This document shows positions 18,773 through 27,762 of a stretch of DNA of 64,000 bases, piece by piece; the first letter of the stretch is position 1; every line of letters starts with the position of its first letter. The stretch comes from an uncultured Alphaproteobacteria bacterium (GTDB lineage: Bacteria > Pseudomonadota > Alphaproteobacteria > Thalassobaculales > Thalassobaculaceae). The stretch is from the NCBI GenBank assembly GCA_937776645.1, contig CALMRI010000014.1:1-64000 (forward strand). Reading direction: 5' to 3'. Below the pieces are notes generated by a model that ran no database searches, was not told the DNA's origin, and saw nothing but the letters and a program-made list of their open reading frames with translations. The translations under genes and the position numbers were made by a program.

Positions 18773-20479
18773 ATGATTTACGATTATATCATCGTTGGTG
18801 GCGGTTCCGCCGGGTCCGTGCTCGCCAATCGACTGTCGGCGAAAAGCTCGAACCAGGTGCTGCTATGCGAGGCCGGGCAGGACACCCCGCATGGCAAGGT
18901 GCCGGAAGAGGTTCTCGATAGCTATCCCGGCCTTGCCTATCTCAACCCGAATTTCACCTGGACCGATCTTCGGGTCACCACCGAGGTGATCTCGCATAAT
19001 AATCCCGAGGCAAAGCGCCCGCCGGCCCGGGTTTACGAGCAAGCGCGGATCCTCGGGGGCGGGTCTTCGATCAACGGCCAGATGGCCAACCGCGGGGCGC
19101 CGAGCGATTACGATGAATGGGAGGAGCGGGGCGCTGACGGCTGGAACTGGGATAGCGTGCTACCCTATTTTAAGAAGGTCGAGCGGGATATGGATTTTGA
19201 GGGACCATTGCACGGCAAGGAGGGCCGCATTCCCGTCCGGCGGATTTTCCCGGACCTGTGGAGTGAGCACGCCAAGGCGATTTCCGAGGTCTATAAGGAA
19301 ATGGGCTTCGACTATATCCCCGACCAGAATGGCGAGTTTGTCGACGGCCATTTCCCGATCACCATCTCCAACGCCTTCGAGCGGCGGGTCTCGGCGGCGA
19401 TTGGGTATCTCGATCCTGGCACCCGGATGCGCGACAACCTGCATATCTCCACCTTTACCCAGGTCACTGAGTTGCTTTTCGAGGGCTCGAAATGTGTCGG
19501 CGTGAAAGCCAGGGTCGAGGGCAAGGAAATCGAGTTCCGCGCCAACGAGGTGATCCTGTCTTCGGGTGCTATCCACTCCCCGGCACATCTGATGCGGGCC
19601 GGTATCGGTCCGGCCGGACATTTGCACGAGATGGGCATAGAGATCCGCAACAATCTGCCCGGTGTTGGTCAGCGTTTGATGGATCATCCCTCGATCGCCG
19701 TCGCCGCGTTCCTGGAGCCTTTTGCCCGGATGGGTGATTATACCCGCCGCCATTTGATGGTTGGTTTGCGCTACACCTCGCAAATCGAGAATGCCCGGCA
19801 AGGCGACATGTTCGTCGCTGGGGCCAGTAAATCCTTCTGGCACGATGTTGGAAAACAATTCGGCTCGATGATCATTTTCGTCAACAAAACCTATTCGGAA
19901 ACCGGTGAGGTTAAGCTGAACAGCCCGAATTGGCGTGACGAGCCGAGCGTCGATTTCAACCTTCTCTCCGACAAGCGGGACCTCGATCGCCTGATGGATG
20001 GGGTTCGCCTGATGGCCAAGCTGCACGAGCACCCCAAGATGGCGAAGGTCTCCAGCGCCGCATTTCCGGCGGTTTGGGGCGACAAGGTGCGCCAGTTTGG
20101 CACCAAGACCACCATCAACCAGCTGTTTACCGGTCTTGCCGCCAAATTGCTCGATGGCCCAAAACCGTTGCGCAAATTCCTGATGGATAAATTCGTCGTT
20201 GATGCCTACACGATGCAGGATGTGTTGGAGAGCGAGGAAAAAATGGAGGAATTCGTGCGCAAGGGCGCCGTCGGTGTCTGGCACGCTTCATGTTCTTGCC
20301 GCATGGGCCGCAACGACGACCCGATGTCGGTCGTCGATACCGCCGGCCGGGTCAAGGGGGTCGAGGGCCTGCGGGTCTGCGACGCCTCCGTGTTCCCGGT
20401 GGTGCCCTCCGCCAACACCAACTTCCCGGTGCTGATGACCGCGGAGAAGGTTTCCGATGCGATTTTGGCGGGGCATTGA
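18773..20479 (+). CDS. GMC-family FAD oxidoreductase (choline dehydrogenase-like)
   Basis: The 568-residue protein has the size and marks of glucose-methanol-choline oxidoreductases: an N-terminal FAD site DYIIVGGGSAGSVLANRLS, the ILGGGSSINGQMANRG signature near 100, a second GMC signature SSGAIHSPAHLMRAG near 265, and the C-terminal VWHASCSCRMG with the catalytic histidine followed by VVPSANTNFPVLMTAEK. It should oxidise an alcohol to an aldehyde and pass electrons to a quinone or oxygen. GGGGGAAG lies five bases before the ATG. It probably shares a transcript with the flavin monooxygenase 36 bases upstream, and converges with nrdJ three bases beyond its stop. The alcohol substrate is not predictable. 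Confidence 0.93.
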   Translation: MIYDYIIVGGGSAGSVLANRLSAKSSNQVLLCEAGQDTPHGKVPEEVLDSYPGLAYLNPNFTWTDLRVTTEVISHNNPEAKRPPARVYEQARILGGGSSINGQMANRGAPSDYDEWEERGADGWNWDSVLPYFKKVERDMDFEGPLHGKEGRIPVRRIFPDLWSEHAKAISEVYKEMGFDYIPDQNGEFVDGHFPITISNAFERRVSAAIGYLDPGTRMRDNLHISTFTQVTELLFEGSKCVGVKARVEGKEIEFRANEVILSSGAIHSPAHLMRAGIGPAGHLHEMGIEIRNNLPGVGQRLMDHPSIAVAAFLEPFARMGDYTRRHLMVGLRYTSQIENARQGDMFVAGASKSFWHDVGKQFGSMIIFVNKTYSETGEVKLNSPNWRDEPSVDFNLLSDKRDLDRLMDGVRLMAKLHEHPKMAKVSSAAFPAVWGDKVRQFGTKTTINQLFTGLAAKLLDGPKPLRKFLMDKFVVDAYTMQDVLESEEKMEEFVRKGAVGVWHASCSCRMGRNDDPMSVVDTAGRVKGVEGLRVCDASVFPVVPSANTNFPVLMTAEKVSDAILAGH

Positions 20480-20482
20480 GGC

Positions 20483-23400
20483 TTAGCTACAGCCGCTGGT
20501 GCCGCCGCAGGTGTTGCACTTCATGCAGGTGCCATTACGCACCAGGGTGAAGTTGCCACATTCCTCGCAGGCTTCGCCCTCATAGCCTTTGATCTTGGCT
20601 TCGCGGATTTGCACCAACTTGGTGTCGACCTGCTCCATCACCGCTTCGCTGACGTCGACCGGGTTGGCGGCGCCGTTCGACGTCGATGTTTGTAGGCCGC
20701 TGCCGGCAAGACTGCTGCCGCGCGCCGCCTTAACCTCGCCAGAGGTGACAGCGCTTTCGCTCACCGCCGTTGCAACAGTGGAGGCGACTACCCGGGCGAC
20801 GCCGTCGGTGCCGGTTGCCTTGTTAGCGCCACCCTGCAGAACCACCAGGTTATTCCGGACATAGCCACGGCTGGCCATCTCCCTGAGTTTTTCCATGGCG
20901 CCGTACTCCTCGTCGCCATCACCGATGGTGTCGGGCATCAGGTCGTCCTTGTCGGCGTGGCTGAGGTCGTGACGGTCGAGATAGGAGATCGCCACCTCGC
21001 GGAACAGATAGTCGAGGATCGAGGTCGCCATCTTGATCGCATCATTGCCGGTAACCAAGCCGGACGGCTCAAACCGGGTGAAGGTGAAGGAGTCGACATA
21101 TTCCTCCAACGGCACCCCGTATTGCAGGCCGATCGATACCGCTATGGCAAAGCTGTTCATCAAGGAGCGAAAGGCGGCGCCCTCCTTGTGCATGTCGATG
21201 AAAATCTCGCCGAGCGTGCCATCCTCGTATTCGCCGGTCCTTAGATAGACCTTGTGACCGCCGACATTGGCCTTTTGCGTATAACCCTTGCGGCGATGCG
21301 GCAAGCGGTCCCGCTTGGCCTCGCGGCCACGCTCGACGACTTTTTCGACCACCCGCTCGATAATCCGCTCGGCTACGATCGGCGCCTTGACGGCGATCGG
21401 CGCGTCCATGAAGTCGTCCAGATCCTCATCGTCCTCGATCAGGCTGGACGCCAGGGGTTGGCTAAGCTTCGAGCCGTCACGATAAAGCGCGTTGGCCTTG
21501 ATCCCCAGCTGCCAGGACAGCATGTAGGCGTTGGCGCAATCGTTGACTGTCGCACTGTTCGGCATGTTGATGGTCTTGGAAATAGCTCCGGAGATAAACG
21601 GCTGAGCCGCCGCCATCATACGGATATGACTCTCGGCTGACAGGAACCGGGTGCCGATCCGTCCACAGATGTTGGCGCAATCGAAGACCGGAAGATGCTC
21701 GTCCTTTAGATGGGGCGCGCCTTCCATGGTCATCGCTCCGCAAACATAGGTGTTCGCGAGTTCGACCTCTTTCTTCGTGAAGCCAAGCTCGCTCAGCATA
21801 TCAAAGGAGATGTCGTTCAGCTGAGCATCCGTGAAGCCAAGCGTCTCGGTGCAAAAGGCCTCACCAAGGGTCCATTTGTTGAAGGTGAACTTGATGTCGA
21901 AGGCATTAGGCATTGCCGCCTCCAGCATCGCGATCTCTGCTTCTGGGAACCCTTTGGCGGCCAGTGCGGCGTGACCAATGGTCGGCGAGCCGACCAATGT
22001 GCCATGGCCAACCGCATAGCGGGTGATCTCACCGATCTGCTCTTCTTCATAGCCGAGCAGCTGTAGGGCCTCGGGCACCACTTGGTTGATGATCTTGAAA
22101 TAGCCGCCGCCGGCCAGTTTTTTGAACTTGACGATGGCGAAATCAGGTTCGATGCCGGTGGTGTCGCAATCCATCACCAGGCCGATCGTGCCGGTAGGTG
22201 CGATCACCGTGGTCTGGGCGTTGCGATAGCCGTGCTTCTCGCCCAGCGCCAGAGCCTGATCCCAGGCGCGCCGCGCCGCCTGTGACAAAGCGATATCCGG
22301 ACAGTTCCGCTGATTGAGTGGTACCGGCGATATTGTCAGGCCGTCATAGCCCGTGGCCTCGCCATGTGCCGCGCGCTGGTGATTGCGGATCACCCGCAGC
22401 ATGTGCTCGGCATTGTCTTCATAGCAGCGGAAGGCGCCGAGCTCACCGGCCATCTCAGCCGATGTGGCATAGGCGACGCCGGTCATGATGGCGGTGATCG
22501 CGCCGCAGATCTCGCGGCCCTCATCACTGTCATAGCCATGGCCGGCGGCCATCAGAAGGCCGCCGATATTGGCGTAGCCTAGCCCGAGGGTCCGGTAATC
22601 AAACGACAACCGGGCGATTTCCTTCGAGGGGAACTGCGCCATCATAACGGCGATCTCGAGAGTGATCGTCCACAACCGCACGGCGTGCTCGTAGCTCTCG
22701 ATATCAAAGCTGCCGTTCTCTAGCCGGAACTTCATCAGATTGAGCGACGCCAGATTGCAGGCGGTATCGTCAAGGAACATATATTCCGAGCAGGGATTCG
22801 ACGCATCGATCCGCCCCCCTGCTGGGCACGTGTGCCATTCGTTGATCGTGGTGTCGTATTGCAGTCCCGGATCGGCGCAGGCCCAGGCGGCGTAGGAGAT
22901 CTTGTCCCAAAGCTCGCGGGCATCGACGGTCTCGCAGACTTCGCCGTTCGTCCGGCCGATCAGCGCCCAGCTCTCACCATTTTCGACCGCCGCAAGGAAT
23001 TCGTTGCTGACCCGGACCGAATTGTTCGAGTTTTGACCGGAAACCGTGAGATACGCTTCGGAATCCCAGTCGGTGTCGTAGGTCTTGAACTCAATCTCGT
23101 TATAGCCCTGTTGGGCGAATTGGATGACCCGCTGGACGTAGTTCTCCGGAATCATCGACTTGCGAGCGGCGATGATCGCCTTCTTCAAGGTTCGGTTCTG
23201 CTTCGGATCGAAGCGGGCATCGCTGTCGGCGGCGCCATCCCATTCGGTGCAGGCGCGCATCACTTCGTTCATGTGCAGGCTGGCGAGCTTCGAGCCGGCG
23301 ACCAGCGCCGCGACCTTCTGCTCCTCAATCACCTTCCAGTCGATGTACTGGGCAATATCAGGGTGATCAATGTCGACCGTCACCATCTTGGCAGCCCGGC

Positions 23401-24223
23401 GCGTGGTACCGCCTGATTTGATGGCGCCGGCAGCGCGGTCACCGATTTTCAGGAAGCTCATCAGGCCGGAGGATCTGCCACCCCCGGAAAGCGACTCGCC
23501 CGAGCCGCGCAGCTTGGAAAAGTTCGAGCCGGTGCCGGAACCGTATTTGAACAACCGGGCCTCGCGGACCCACAAGTCCATGATGCCGCCCTCGTTCACC
23601 AGATCGTCCTTCACGCCTTGGATGAAGCAGGCATGCGGTTGGGGGTGTTCGTATGCTGACTTGGAGCGGGTCAGTTTGCCGGTCCGGTAGTCCACGTAAT
23701 GGTGGCCTTGCGCCGGTCCGTCGACGCCATAGGCCCAATGCAGGCCAGTATTGAACCACTGGGGCGAGTTCGGCGCCGCCATCTGTTGGCACAACATATA
23801 GGACATCTCGTCGTAATAGGCCTTGGCATCACCTTCGGAATCGAAATAGCCGCCTTTCCAGCCCCAATAGGTCCAGGTGCCGGCCAACCGGTGGAAGACC
23901 TGCTTGGCGCTGGTCTCGCCGACCGTGCGCTGGGCCTTGGGCAACTTCTCCAAAGCGGCTTCATCGGCAGCCTTGCGCCACAGCCAGGAGGGGACGTCCG
24001 CCTCCTCGACCAGGTTGGCCAGCGCCGGGATTCCAGCCTTGCGAAAGTATTTCTGGGCGATGATGTCGGAGGCGACCTGCGACCAATCGGCCGGGACCTC
24101 GACGGCATCATTCTTGAAAACCACGGACCCGTCGGGGTTGCGGATCTCACTAGTGCCCGTCCGGAAAGGAATGTCCGCGTAAGGGCCACCTTCTTCTGTC
24201 GTGAATCGGCGTTCGATTCTCAT
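20483..24223 (-). CDS. nrdJ: adenosylcobalamin-dependent (class II) ribonucleoside-diphosphate reductase
   Basis: This 1246-residue protein is the long alphaproteobacterial form of NrdJ, which makes deoxyribonucleotides using adenosylcobalamin instead of an oxygen-made radical. Visible are an [21 protein letters not shown] block with active-site cysteine, [20 protein letters not shown] near the allosteric and substrate region, the [21 protein letters not shown] loop, and a C-terminal cysteine-rich tail ([18 protein letters not shown]) that may bind zinc and act in reductant exchange. A linker of about 200 residues separates the barrel from the tail. No NrdAB or NrdD is present in the window. 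The 440-base upstream region is unusually structured and AT-rich and may regulate it. The start has only a weak GGGGAG six bases upstream. Confidence 0.97.
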   Translation of the reverse strand: MRIERRFTTEEGGPYADIPFRTGTSEIRNPDGSVVFKNDAVEVPADWSQVASDIIAQKYFRKAGIPALANLVEEADVPSWLWRKAADEAALEKLPKAQRTVGETSAKQVFHRLAGTWTYWGWKGGYFDSEGDAKAYYDEMSYMLCQQMAAPNSPQWFNTGLHWAYGVDGPAQGHHYVDYRTGKLTRSKSAYEHPQPHACFIQGVKDDLVNEGGIMDLWVREARLFKYGSGTGSNFSKLRGSGESLSGGGRSSGLMSFLKIGDRAAGAIKSGGTTRRAAKMVTVDIDHPDIAQYIDWKVIEEQKVAALVAGSKLASLHMNEVMRACTEWDGAADSDARFDPKQNRTLKKAIIAARKSMIPENYVQRVIQFAQQGYNEIEFKTYDTDWDSEAYLTVSGQNSNNSVRVSNEFLAAVENGESWALIGRTNGEVCETVDARELWDKISYAAWACADPGLQYDTTINEWHTCPAGGRIDASNPCSEYMFLDDTACNLASLNLMKFRLENGSFDIESYEHAVRLWTITLEIAVMMAQFPSKEIARLSFDYRTLGLGYANIGGLLMAAGHGYDSDEGREICGAITAIMTGVAYATSAEMAGELGAFRCYEDNAEHMLRVIRNHQRAAHGEATGYDGLTISPVPLNQRNCPDIALSQAARRAWDQALALGEKHGYRNAQTTVIAPTGTIGLVMDCDTTGIEPDFAIVKFKKLAGGGYFKIINQVVPEALQLLGYEEEQIGEITRYAVGHGTLVGSPTIGHAALAAKGFPEAEIAMLEAAMPNAFDIKFTFNKWTLGEAFCTETLGFTDAQLNDISFDMLSELGFTKKEVELANTYVCGAMTMEGAPHLKDEHLPVFDCANICGRIGTRFLSAESHIRMMAAAQPFISGAISKTINMPNSATVNDCANAYMLSWQLGIKANALYRDGSKLSQPLASSLIEDDEDLDDFMDAPIAVKAPIVAERIIERVVEKVVERGREAKRDRLPHRRKGYTQKANVGGHKVYLRTGEYEDGTLGEIFIDMHKEGAAFRSLMNSFAIAVSIGLQYGVPLEEYVDSFTFTRFEPSGLVTGNDAIKMATSILDYLFREVAISYLDRHDLSHADKDDLMPDTIGDGDEEYGAMEKLREMASRGYVRNNLVVLQGGANKATGTDGVARVVASTVATAVSESAVTSGEVKAARGSSLAGSGLQTSTSNGAANPVDVSEAVMEQVDTKLVQIREAKIKGYEGEACEECGNFTLVRNGTCMKCNTCGGTSGCS

Positions 24224-24398
24224 CTGGACTCCCCTTGCCCACCGTCAATGACTATGTGCTTCTGATGCTGGACTGCATGTTGTGGTCCAGAAGAGAGAGG
24301 GTACCGAATATGGTGGTTTCGAGGCAAGTGAAATATTCGTTAAGTGCTAAAATTATATTCGAAGGAATAATATATGGAACATAAAAAGAACAGGAACA

Positions 24399-24422
24399 AA
24401 TTGATAAAAATAAATATCAATT
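24399..24422. repeat. AT-rich perfect inverted repeat upstream of nrdJ
   Basis: Eight-base arms AATTGATA and TATCAATT flank an eight-base A/T spacer, about 175 bases before the nrdJ start codon. The spacing does not fit an FNR/Anr box, which needs four bases between half-sites. It could be an operator or a weak hairpin. It overlaps the -35-like TTGACC of a plus-strand promoter candidate at 24421. Confidence 0.6.
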
Positions 24423-24620
24423 GACCAAGTTGTCCGCGCCACCCGTATAAGGTGAGCGGGTCTTCTCTATTCAAAATGCCGCTCATGCTCTTCGAGAGCC
24501 GCCGGGCCCCACCATGTTTCTTGTGAATCTATCTGGCGGGGATTCAAGAGGTCCGTTCCAAGAGACCAAGCTGCAATGATGCCGGTCTCTCCGCGCCCAT
24601 GCAATATATTTTGTGTGTAA
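24421..24620. ncRNA. candidate structured RNA region upstream of nrdJ (strand unresolved)
   Basis: At least four stem-loops follow one another here: TGAGCGG/CCGCTCA (24453-24485), GCTCT-TCG-AGAGC (24487-24499), CTTG-GAATC/GATTCAAG (about 24521-24547) and AGAGACC/GGTCTCT (24561-24590). A fifth pairing, ACCCG/CGGGT near 24440-24461, overlaps the first stem, so the two exclude each other, as in a switching leader. No ORF covers the region. Read on the minus strand it would be the nrdJ leader. Read on the plus strand, TTGACC at 24421 and TATAAG 19 bases later could start a small RNA. I cannot assign a known family. A published candidate RNA class near nrdJ genes exists to my recollection and should be compared. 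Confidence 0.4.
24601..24616 (-). promoter_or_regulatory. possible NrdR box upstream of nrdJ
   Basis: On the minus strand the sequence ACACAAAATATATTGC matches about 13 of 16 positions of the NrdR-box consensus as I remember it (aCaCwAtATaTwGtgt). NrdR represses ribonucleotide reductase genes. The site is about 380 bases before the start codon and single, whereas NrdR usually uses two boxes close to the promoter, so this is a weak call. If the nrdJ promoter lies near 24620 with a long leader, the position becomes sensible. Confidence 0.3.
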
Positions 24621-24662
24621 CAATCTTACTTTCGCTACATATAGCAGCTGACCTGTTGCGGA

Positions 24663-25622
24663 TCAGTCACTTTGTTTCGCGTTCGACCTGGATTCAGGGT
24701 CCGTGGTTATCAAAAATATGCCCAGGATGACGATCAGCGCCCCGGCCATTTGTAGCAAGCCTATGGTTTGGCCGAGGATCAGGAACGCTGCGGCGACACT
24801 GACCAGGGGTTCGGCGTTGATCAGGATGGCGGTTCGTAGCGCCCCAAGCCGAGCGATCGAGCCATAGAGGCAAACCAGGCCGATCGCATAACAGAGCGCG
24901 TTGCCGAGGACCCCGATCGTGCCGGCGGTGGTGTCGGGAAACGTCAGCGTCGCCTTGGTGAGGCCAACGATCAGATAGAGTATGCAGGGTACCCCGGTTG
25001 CAAAGGCGGAGATTGTCAGAGATGGCAATTCCCGTGTCAGGGGGCGGGACAGGACGAAGGATGTCGCCACCGTGCTGCCGGCGATAAAAGCCAAGGAAAC
25101 GCCGCGCCAATTCAACTCCAGGTCGCCGCCAAGCACCAGGCAAAGCCCGGCGAAAGCGACGATGATCGCCAAAGATTTTCGCCATCCGAGCCGGTCCGTT
25201 CCCAGAAAATGCGACATCAACCCGACCATCAGGGGAAAGGTGAAGAAGGTCAGGCTGGCCACCGCGACGGATACATGGCGGACTGCGGTCATATAGCAGA
25301 ATGACGATACTGCCGTGCAGATCGCCAACATCAGCAAGCGCGGCAGATGTCGGCGCTTGATCCGTGGCAGGTGACGATCGACCAACACCATCAAAAGCAC
25401 GGCGGCGAAAGTGATGGTGAAGCGAAACACCTGCAGGGATAGAGCGTCGATTCCACCATCGAACGCCACCTTGGCGAAGGTCGGTGCGGCGCCGAAGAAC
25501 AGCGCCGTCACGCCGAGCAGGACGAAACCAGTCAACTCCCCTGCGGGCTTTAGCGCGGGGCTCTTGAGGGGGTGCTCATCGGATGTGTTCGGTGACTGGA
25601 CGTCACCGTGATCGGATGACAT
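24663..25622 (-). CDS. EamA/DMT family transporter
   Basis: The 319-residue protein has about ten hydrophobic helices arranged as two EamA repeats. The first repeat contains ALFFGAAPTFAKVAF and the SFCYMTAVRHVSVAVASLTFFTFPL region. The second contains LGNALCYAIGLVCLYGSIARLGALRTAILINAEPLVSVAAAFLILGQ, typical of drug/metabolite exporters of the RhaT/YdcZ type. A polar N-terminus of about 35 residues precedes the first helix. Substrates of the family are amino acids, metabolites or drugs and cannot be told here. It is divergent from the NDUFA12-like gene with only 37 bases between the starts, and its stop faces the structured region upstream of nrdJ. Confidence 0.9.
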   Translation of the reverse strand: MSSDHGDVQSPNTSDEHPLKSPALKPAGELTGFVLLGVTALFFGAAPTFAKVAFDGGIDALSLQVFRFTITFAAVLLMVLVDRHLPRIKRRHLPRLLMLAICTAVSSFCYMTAVRHVSVAVASLTFFTFPLMVGLMSHFLGTDRLGWRKSLAIIVAFAGLCLVLGGDLELNWRGVSLAFIAGSTVATSFVLSRPLTRELPSLTISAFATGVPCILYLIVGLTKATLTFPDTTAGTIGVLGNALCYAIGLVCLYGSIARLGALRTAILINAEPLVSVAAAFLILGQTIGLLQMAGALIVILGIFLITTDPESRSNAKQSD

Positions 25623-25659
25623 AGTCAGGCCTCTTTGGAACGGGCGCAGGATCGGGTTG

Positions 25660-26019
25660 ATGAGCGTCGGAACGCTTCTTTACACGTGGATGAATGGCCG
25701 GCAAGTCGGCACTGACTCCTTTGGTAATCGGTACTACGAGCACAAGTCACGGACTCGGCGTGACGGTCGGCATCCACGTTGGGTGCTGTATAACGGTATG
25801 GTCGAGGCGTCGAAGGTGCCGGCGGAATGGCATGGTTGGCTCCATTACAGCGTCAACGACGTGCCGGGCGTTGATGATCCGCAGCGTTTTGAATGGCAAA
25901 AGGATCATCTGCCAAATCTTACCGGGACACGCTATGCCTACCGACCCCCGGGCCATATCCTGCGTGGCGGCAAGCGTGACCACGCCACTGGTGATTACGA
26001 GCCCTGGACGCCTGCTTGA
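25660..26019 (+). CDS. NADH:ubiquinone oxidoreductase 17.2 kDa subunit family (NDUFA12-like)
   Basis: A 119-residue protein matching the alphaproteobacterial homologue of mitochondrial NDUFA12, an accessory subunit of respiratory complex I. Recognisable features are GTDSFGNRYYEHKS near the N-terminus, RRWVLYNG-type RHPRWVLYNGMVEASKVPAEWHGWLHY in the middle and the W-K-HLPNLTGT-AYRPPGH tail. I used the ATG at 25660 rather than the TTG at 25657. The gene opens a conserved alphaproteobacterial block with mlaD, DUF2155, aat and accBC-aroQ on the other side. The core nuo genes are not in the window. Confidence 0.93.
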   Translation: MSVGTLLYTWMNGRQVGTDSFGNRYYEHKSRTRRDGRHPRWVLYNGMVEASKVPAEWHGWLHYSVNDVPGVDDPQRFEWQKDHLPNLTGTRYAYRPPGHILRGGKRDHATGDYEPWTPA

Positions 26020-26130
26020 TCGACGCCCGCTTGAGCGATCTTGGCTTTCCATCCCGGGCGTGACTTTCTCCCACGATCGATTGGGATGGTCAAATCGGCG
26101 GACCGGTCTCAGGACAAACGGACGGCAATC

Positions 26131-26595
26131 ATGCAACGCAATATGATCGAAACGCTGATGGGGGCCGTGGTCCTTGTGGTCGCGGCGATGTTCCTTGTGC
26201 TTGCCTATAGCGCAGCCAATCTGCGGGCCAGCACCGGATACGAGATCAAGGCCCCGTTTAACAAGATCGGTGGGGTGAAGATTGGCAGCGATGTTCGGGT
26301 CAGCGGTATAAACGTCGGATCCGTCACCGACCTCACGCTTGATCCGCAGACGTTCCGGGCGATCGTCACCTTGACCTTGGACGATGCCTACCAATTCACT
26401 GAGGATACCACCGCCTCGATCGCCAGCGAGGGACTGCTGGGCGGCAATTACATCGAGTTGGTTCCCGGTGGTTCTCCGGAAATGATCCGGCCAGGGGAAA
26501 GCATCGAATACACCCAGGACTCGGTGGACATCGTGCAATTGCTCGGCCGCTTCATCTTTTCCGTCGAAAAAGCCGGTGACGGCGGGACCAAGTAG
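26131..26595 (+). CDS. mlaD: MlaD/MCE-domain protein of phospholipid transport
   Basis: About 154 residues: an N-terminal anchor (IETLMGAVVLVVAAMFLVLAY) followed by one MCE domain with the expected FNKIGGVKIGSDVRVSGINVGSV block and an ASEGLLGGNYIEL core. MlaD holds phospholipid in the periplasm for the MlaFEDB ABC complex that keeps outer-membrane lipid asymmetry. The start at 26131 is the ATG directly before the MQRNMIETL segment; the ORF track runs 30 codons further. The other mla genes are absent here, which is usual for this alphaproteobacterial synteny block, so MlaD must assemble with subunits encoded elsewhere. It is followed six bases later by the DUF2155 gene. Confidence 0.92.
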   Translation: MQRNMIETLMGAVVLVVAAMFLVLAYSAANLRASTGYEIKAPFNKIGGVKIGSDVRVSGINVGSVTDLTLDPQTFRAIVTLTLDDAYQFTEDTTASIASEGLLGGNYIELVPGGSPEMIRPGESIEYTQDSVDIVQLLGRFIFSVEKAGDGGTK

Positions 26596-26601
26596 ACGTT
26601 G

Positions 26602-27117
26602 ATGAGGCGGCTCGATCGTCAACGCGGTTTGTCCGGCGGGCCCGCTTCCGCGATGGTTGCTTTTCCCATTGCCGAGTCTGTCCTGGTTGCGGCGGTTCGC
26701 GTTTTTCTGGCTGCTATTTTTCTGTTCCTGTTGCCCCAGCAGGCCGGCGCGCAAAGCGTTCTGCGACGGTCGGACCCGTGGTTGATCATGCCGATCGCCA
26801 TTCTTCAGGGGCTCGACAAAATTACTGCGCGGGTCTCGGTCCTGGCGGTCGGGGTTGAGGATACCGGTCGTTACGGAACCCTGAGGATCACCGTTCGGGC
26901 TTGCCGAAAGCGGCCGCCGACGGAGCCGCCGGAGAGTGCGGCGTTCCTTGAAATTTCCGACCAGAAACCAGGTGAGCCGCCGGTGGCGTTGTTCTCGGGA
27001 TGGATGTTCGCGTCGAGCCCGGCGCTGAACGCGCTTGAGCACCCGGTCTATGACGTTTGGCTGCTTGACTGCAAAAGCGACGAGACCAAGGCGCCGCCCT
27101 CGTCGGGTAAGGAATAG
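26602..27117 (+). CDS. DUF2155 domain-containing secreted protein
   Basis: About 171 residues with a long N-terminus ending in a hydrophobic stretch and LPQQAGAQS, a plausible signal-peptide cleavage. The DUF2155 body follows: LQGLDKITARVSVLAVGVEDTGRYG, LRITVRACRKRPP and a VALFSGWMFASSPALNALEHPVYDVWLLDC end. The function is unknown; a periplasmic role is likely. The ATG at 26602 is used instead of the TTG at 26599. It lies six bases after mlaD and overlaps the convergent aat gene by 70 bases, so the last 23 codons are read on both strands. Confidence 0.88.
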   Translation: MRRLDRQRGLSGGPASAMVAFPIAESVLVAAVRVFLAAIFLFLLPQQAGAQSVLRRSDPWLIMPIAILQGLDKITARVSVLAVGVEDTGRYGTLRITVRACRKRPPTEPPESAAFLEISDQKPGEPPVALFSGWMFASSPALNALEHPVYDVWLLDCKSDETKAPPSSGKE

Positions 27118-27704
27118 AAGGTCGCTGGCCGGCGTAATGCGTCTTCAAGCAACGTGTGGTAGGCGGCCCGCGATATTTCCTCGGCCCCAAACTGCCGCAG
27201 GTGATCGGTGATGAATTGGCAATCGAGCAAGCTGAACCCGCCGGCCCGCAACCGCGCCACCAGATGAACCATCGCGATTTTGCTGGCGTTGGTCACTCGG
27301 CTGAACATGCTTTCGCCGAAAAATGCGCCGCCAAGTGCGACCCCGTATAGACCACCAACCAGCGCATCTCCCGACCAAACCTCGACACTGTGACACCGTC
27401 CTTGCGCCGCCAACTCCAGATAAAGTCGGCGAATTTGCGGGTTGATCCAGGTATCCGGTCGGTCCCCGGTAACTTCCGCACAGCTGTCCAGGACGGCCTC
27501 GAAAGCGGTGTTGCAACGCACATCGAAGGCGCTCCGGCGCACTGCCTTGCGCAGGCTTCTGGAAATGTGAATGTGATCAAGAGAGATAACACCGCGTTTA
27601 TCCGGATCAACGAAGAACATCCGCAGATCGTTTCGGCTCTCGGCCATCGGAAAAACGCCGATCGCATAGGCCTGCAATAGCTGCTCCGGTTTTAGTTCGG
27701 TCAC
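27048..27704 (-). CDS. aat: leucyl/phenylalanyl-tRNA-protein transferase
   Basis: The 218-residue protein carries LLQAYAIGVFPMAESRNDLRMFF near the start, followed by RGVISLDHIHISRSLRK, EVWSGDALVGGLYGVALGGAFFGESMFS and ASKIAMVHLVARLRAGGFSLLDCQF, all typical of Aat. It attaches leucine or phenylalanine to N-terminal lysine or arginine of proteins and so marks them for ClpAP degradation in the N-end rule. It starts with GTG. Its 3' end overlaps the DUF2155 gene by 70 bases on the opposite strand. It lies 58 bases downstream of accC and probably belongs to the aroQ-accB-accC transcript. Confidence 0.97.
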   Translation of the reverse strand: MTELKPEQLLQAYAIGVFPMAESRNDLRMFFVDPDKRGVISLDHIHISRSLRKAVRRSAFDVRCNTAFEAVLDSCAEVTGDRPDTWINPQIRRLYLELAAQGRCHSVEVWSGDALVGGLYGVALGGAFFGESMFSRVTNASKIAMVHLVARLRAGGFSLLDCQFITDHLRQFGAEEISRAAYHTLLEDALRRPATFYSLPDEGGALVSSLLQSSSQTS

Positions 27705-27762
27705 TCTGGATAGTCTCTCCGGCGGTCGATCGTCTGTGTTGGGATGTCAAGCGGGGGCTTGG

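Noticed and set aside
24399-24422. FNR/Anr box upstream of nrdJ (TTGAT...ATCAA)
   Set aside because: The half-sites are ten bases apart instead of four.
24453-24617. 6S RNA on the plus strand
   Set aside because: Length and a GGGCCCC segment are suggestive, but the long closing stem and central bubble could not be built; kept only as an unassigned structured region.
24541-24620. Cobalamin riboswitch upstream of nrdJ, suggested by GCGGAGAGACCGGC on the minus strand, which resembles a B12 box
   Set aside because: The other conserved B12-riboswitch segments are not upstream, and the sequence is explained by the AGAGACC/GGTCTCT hairpin.
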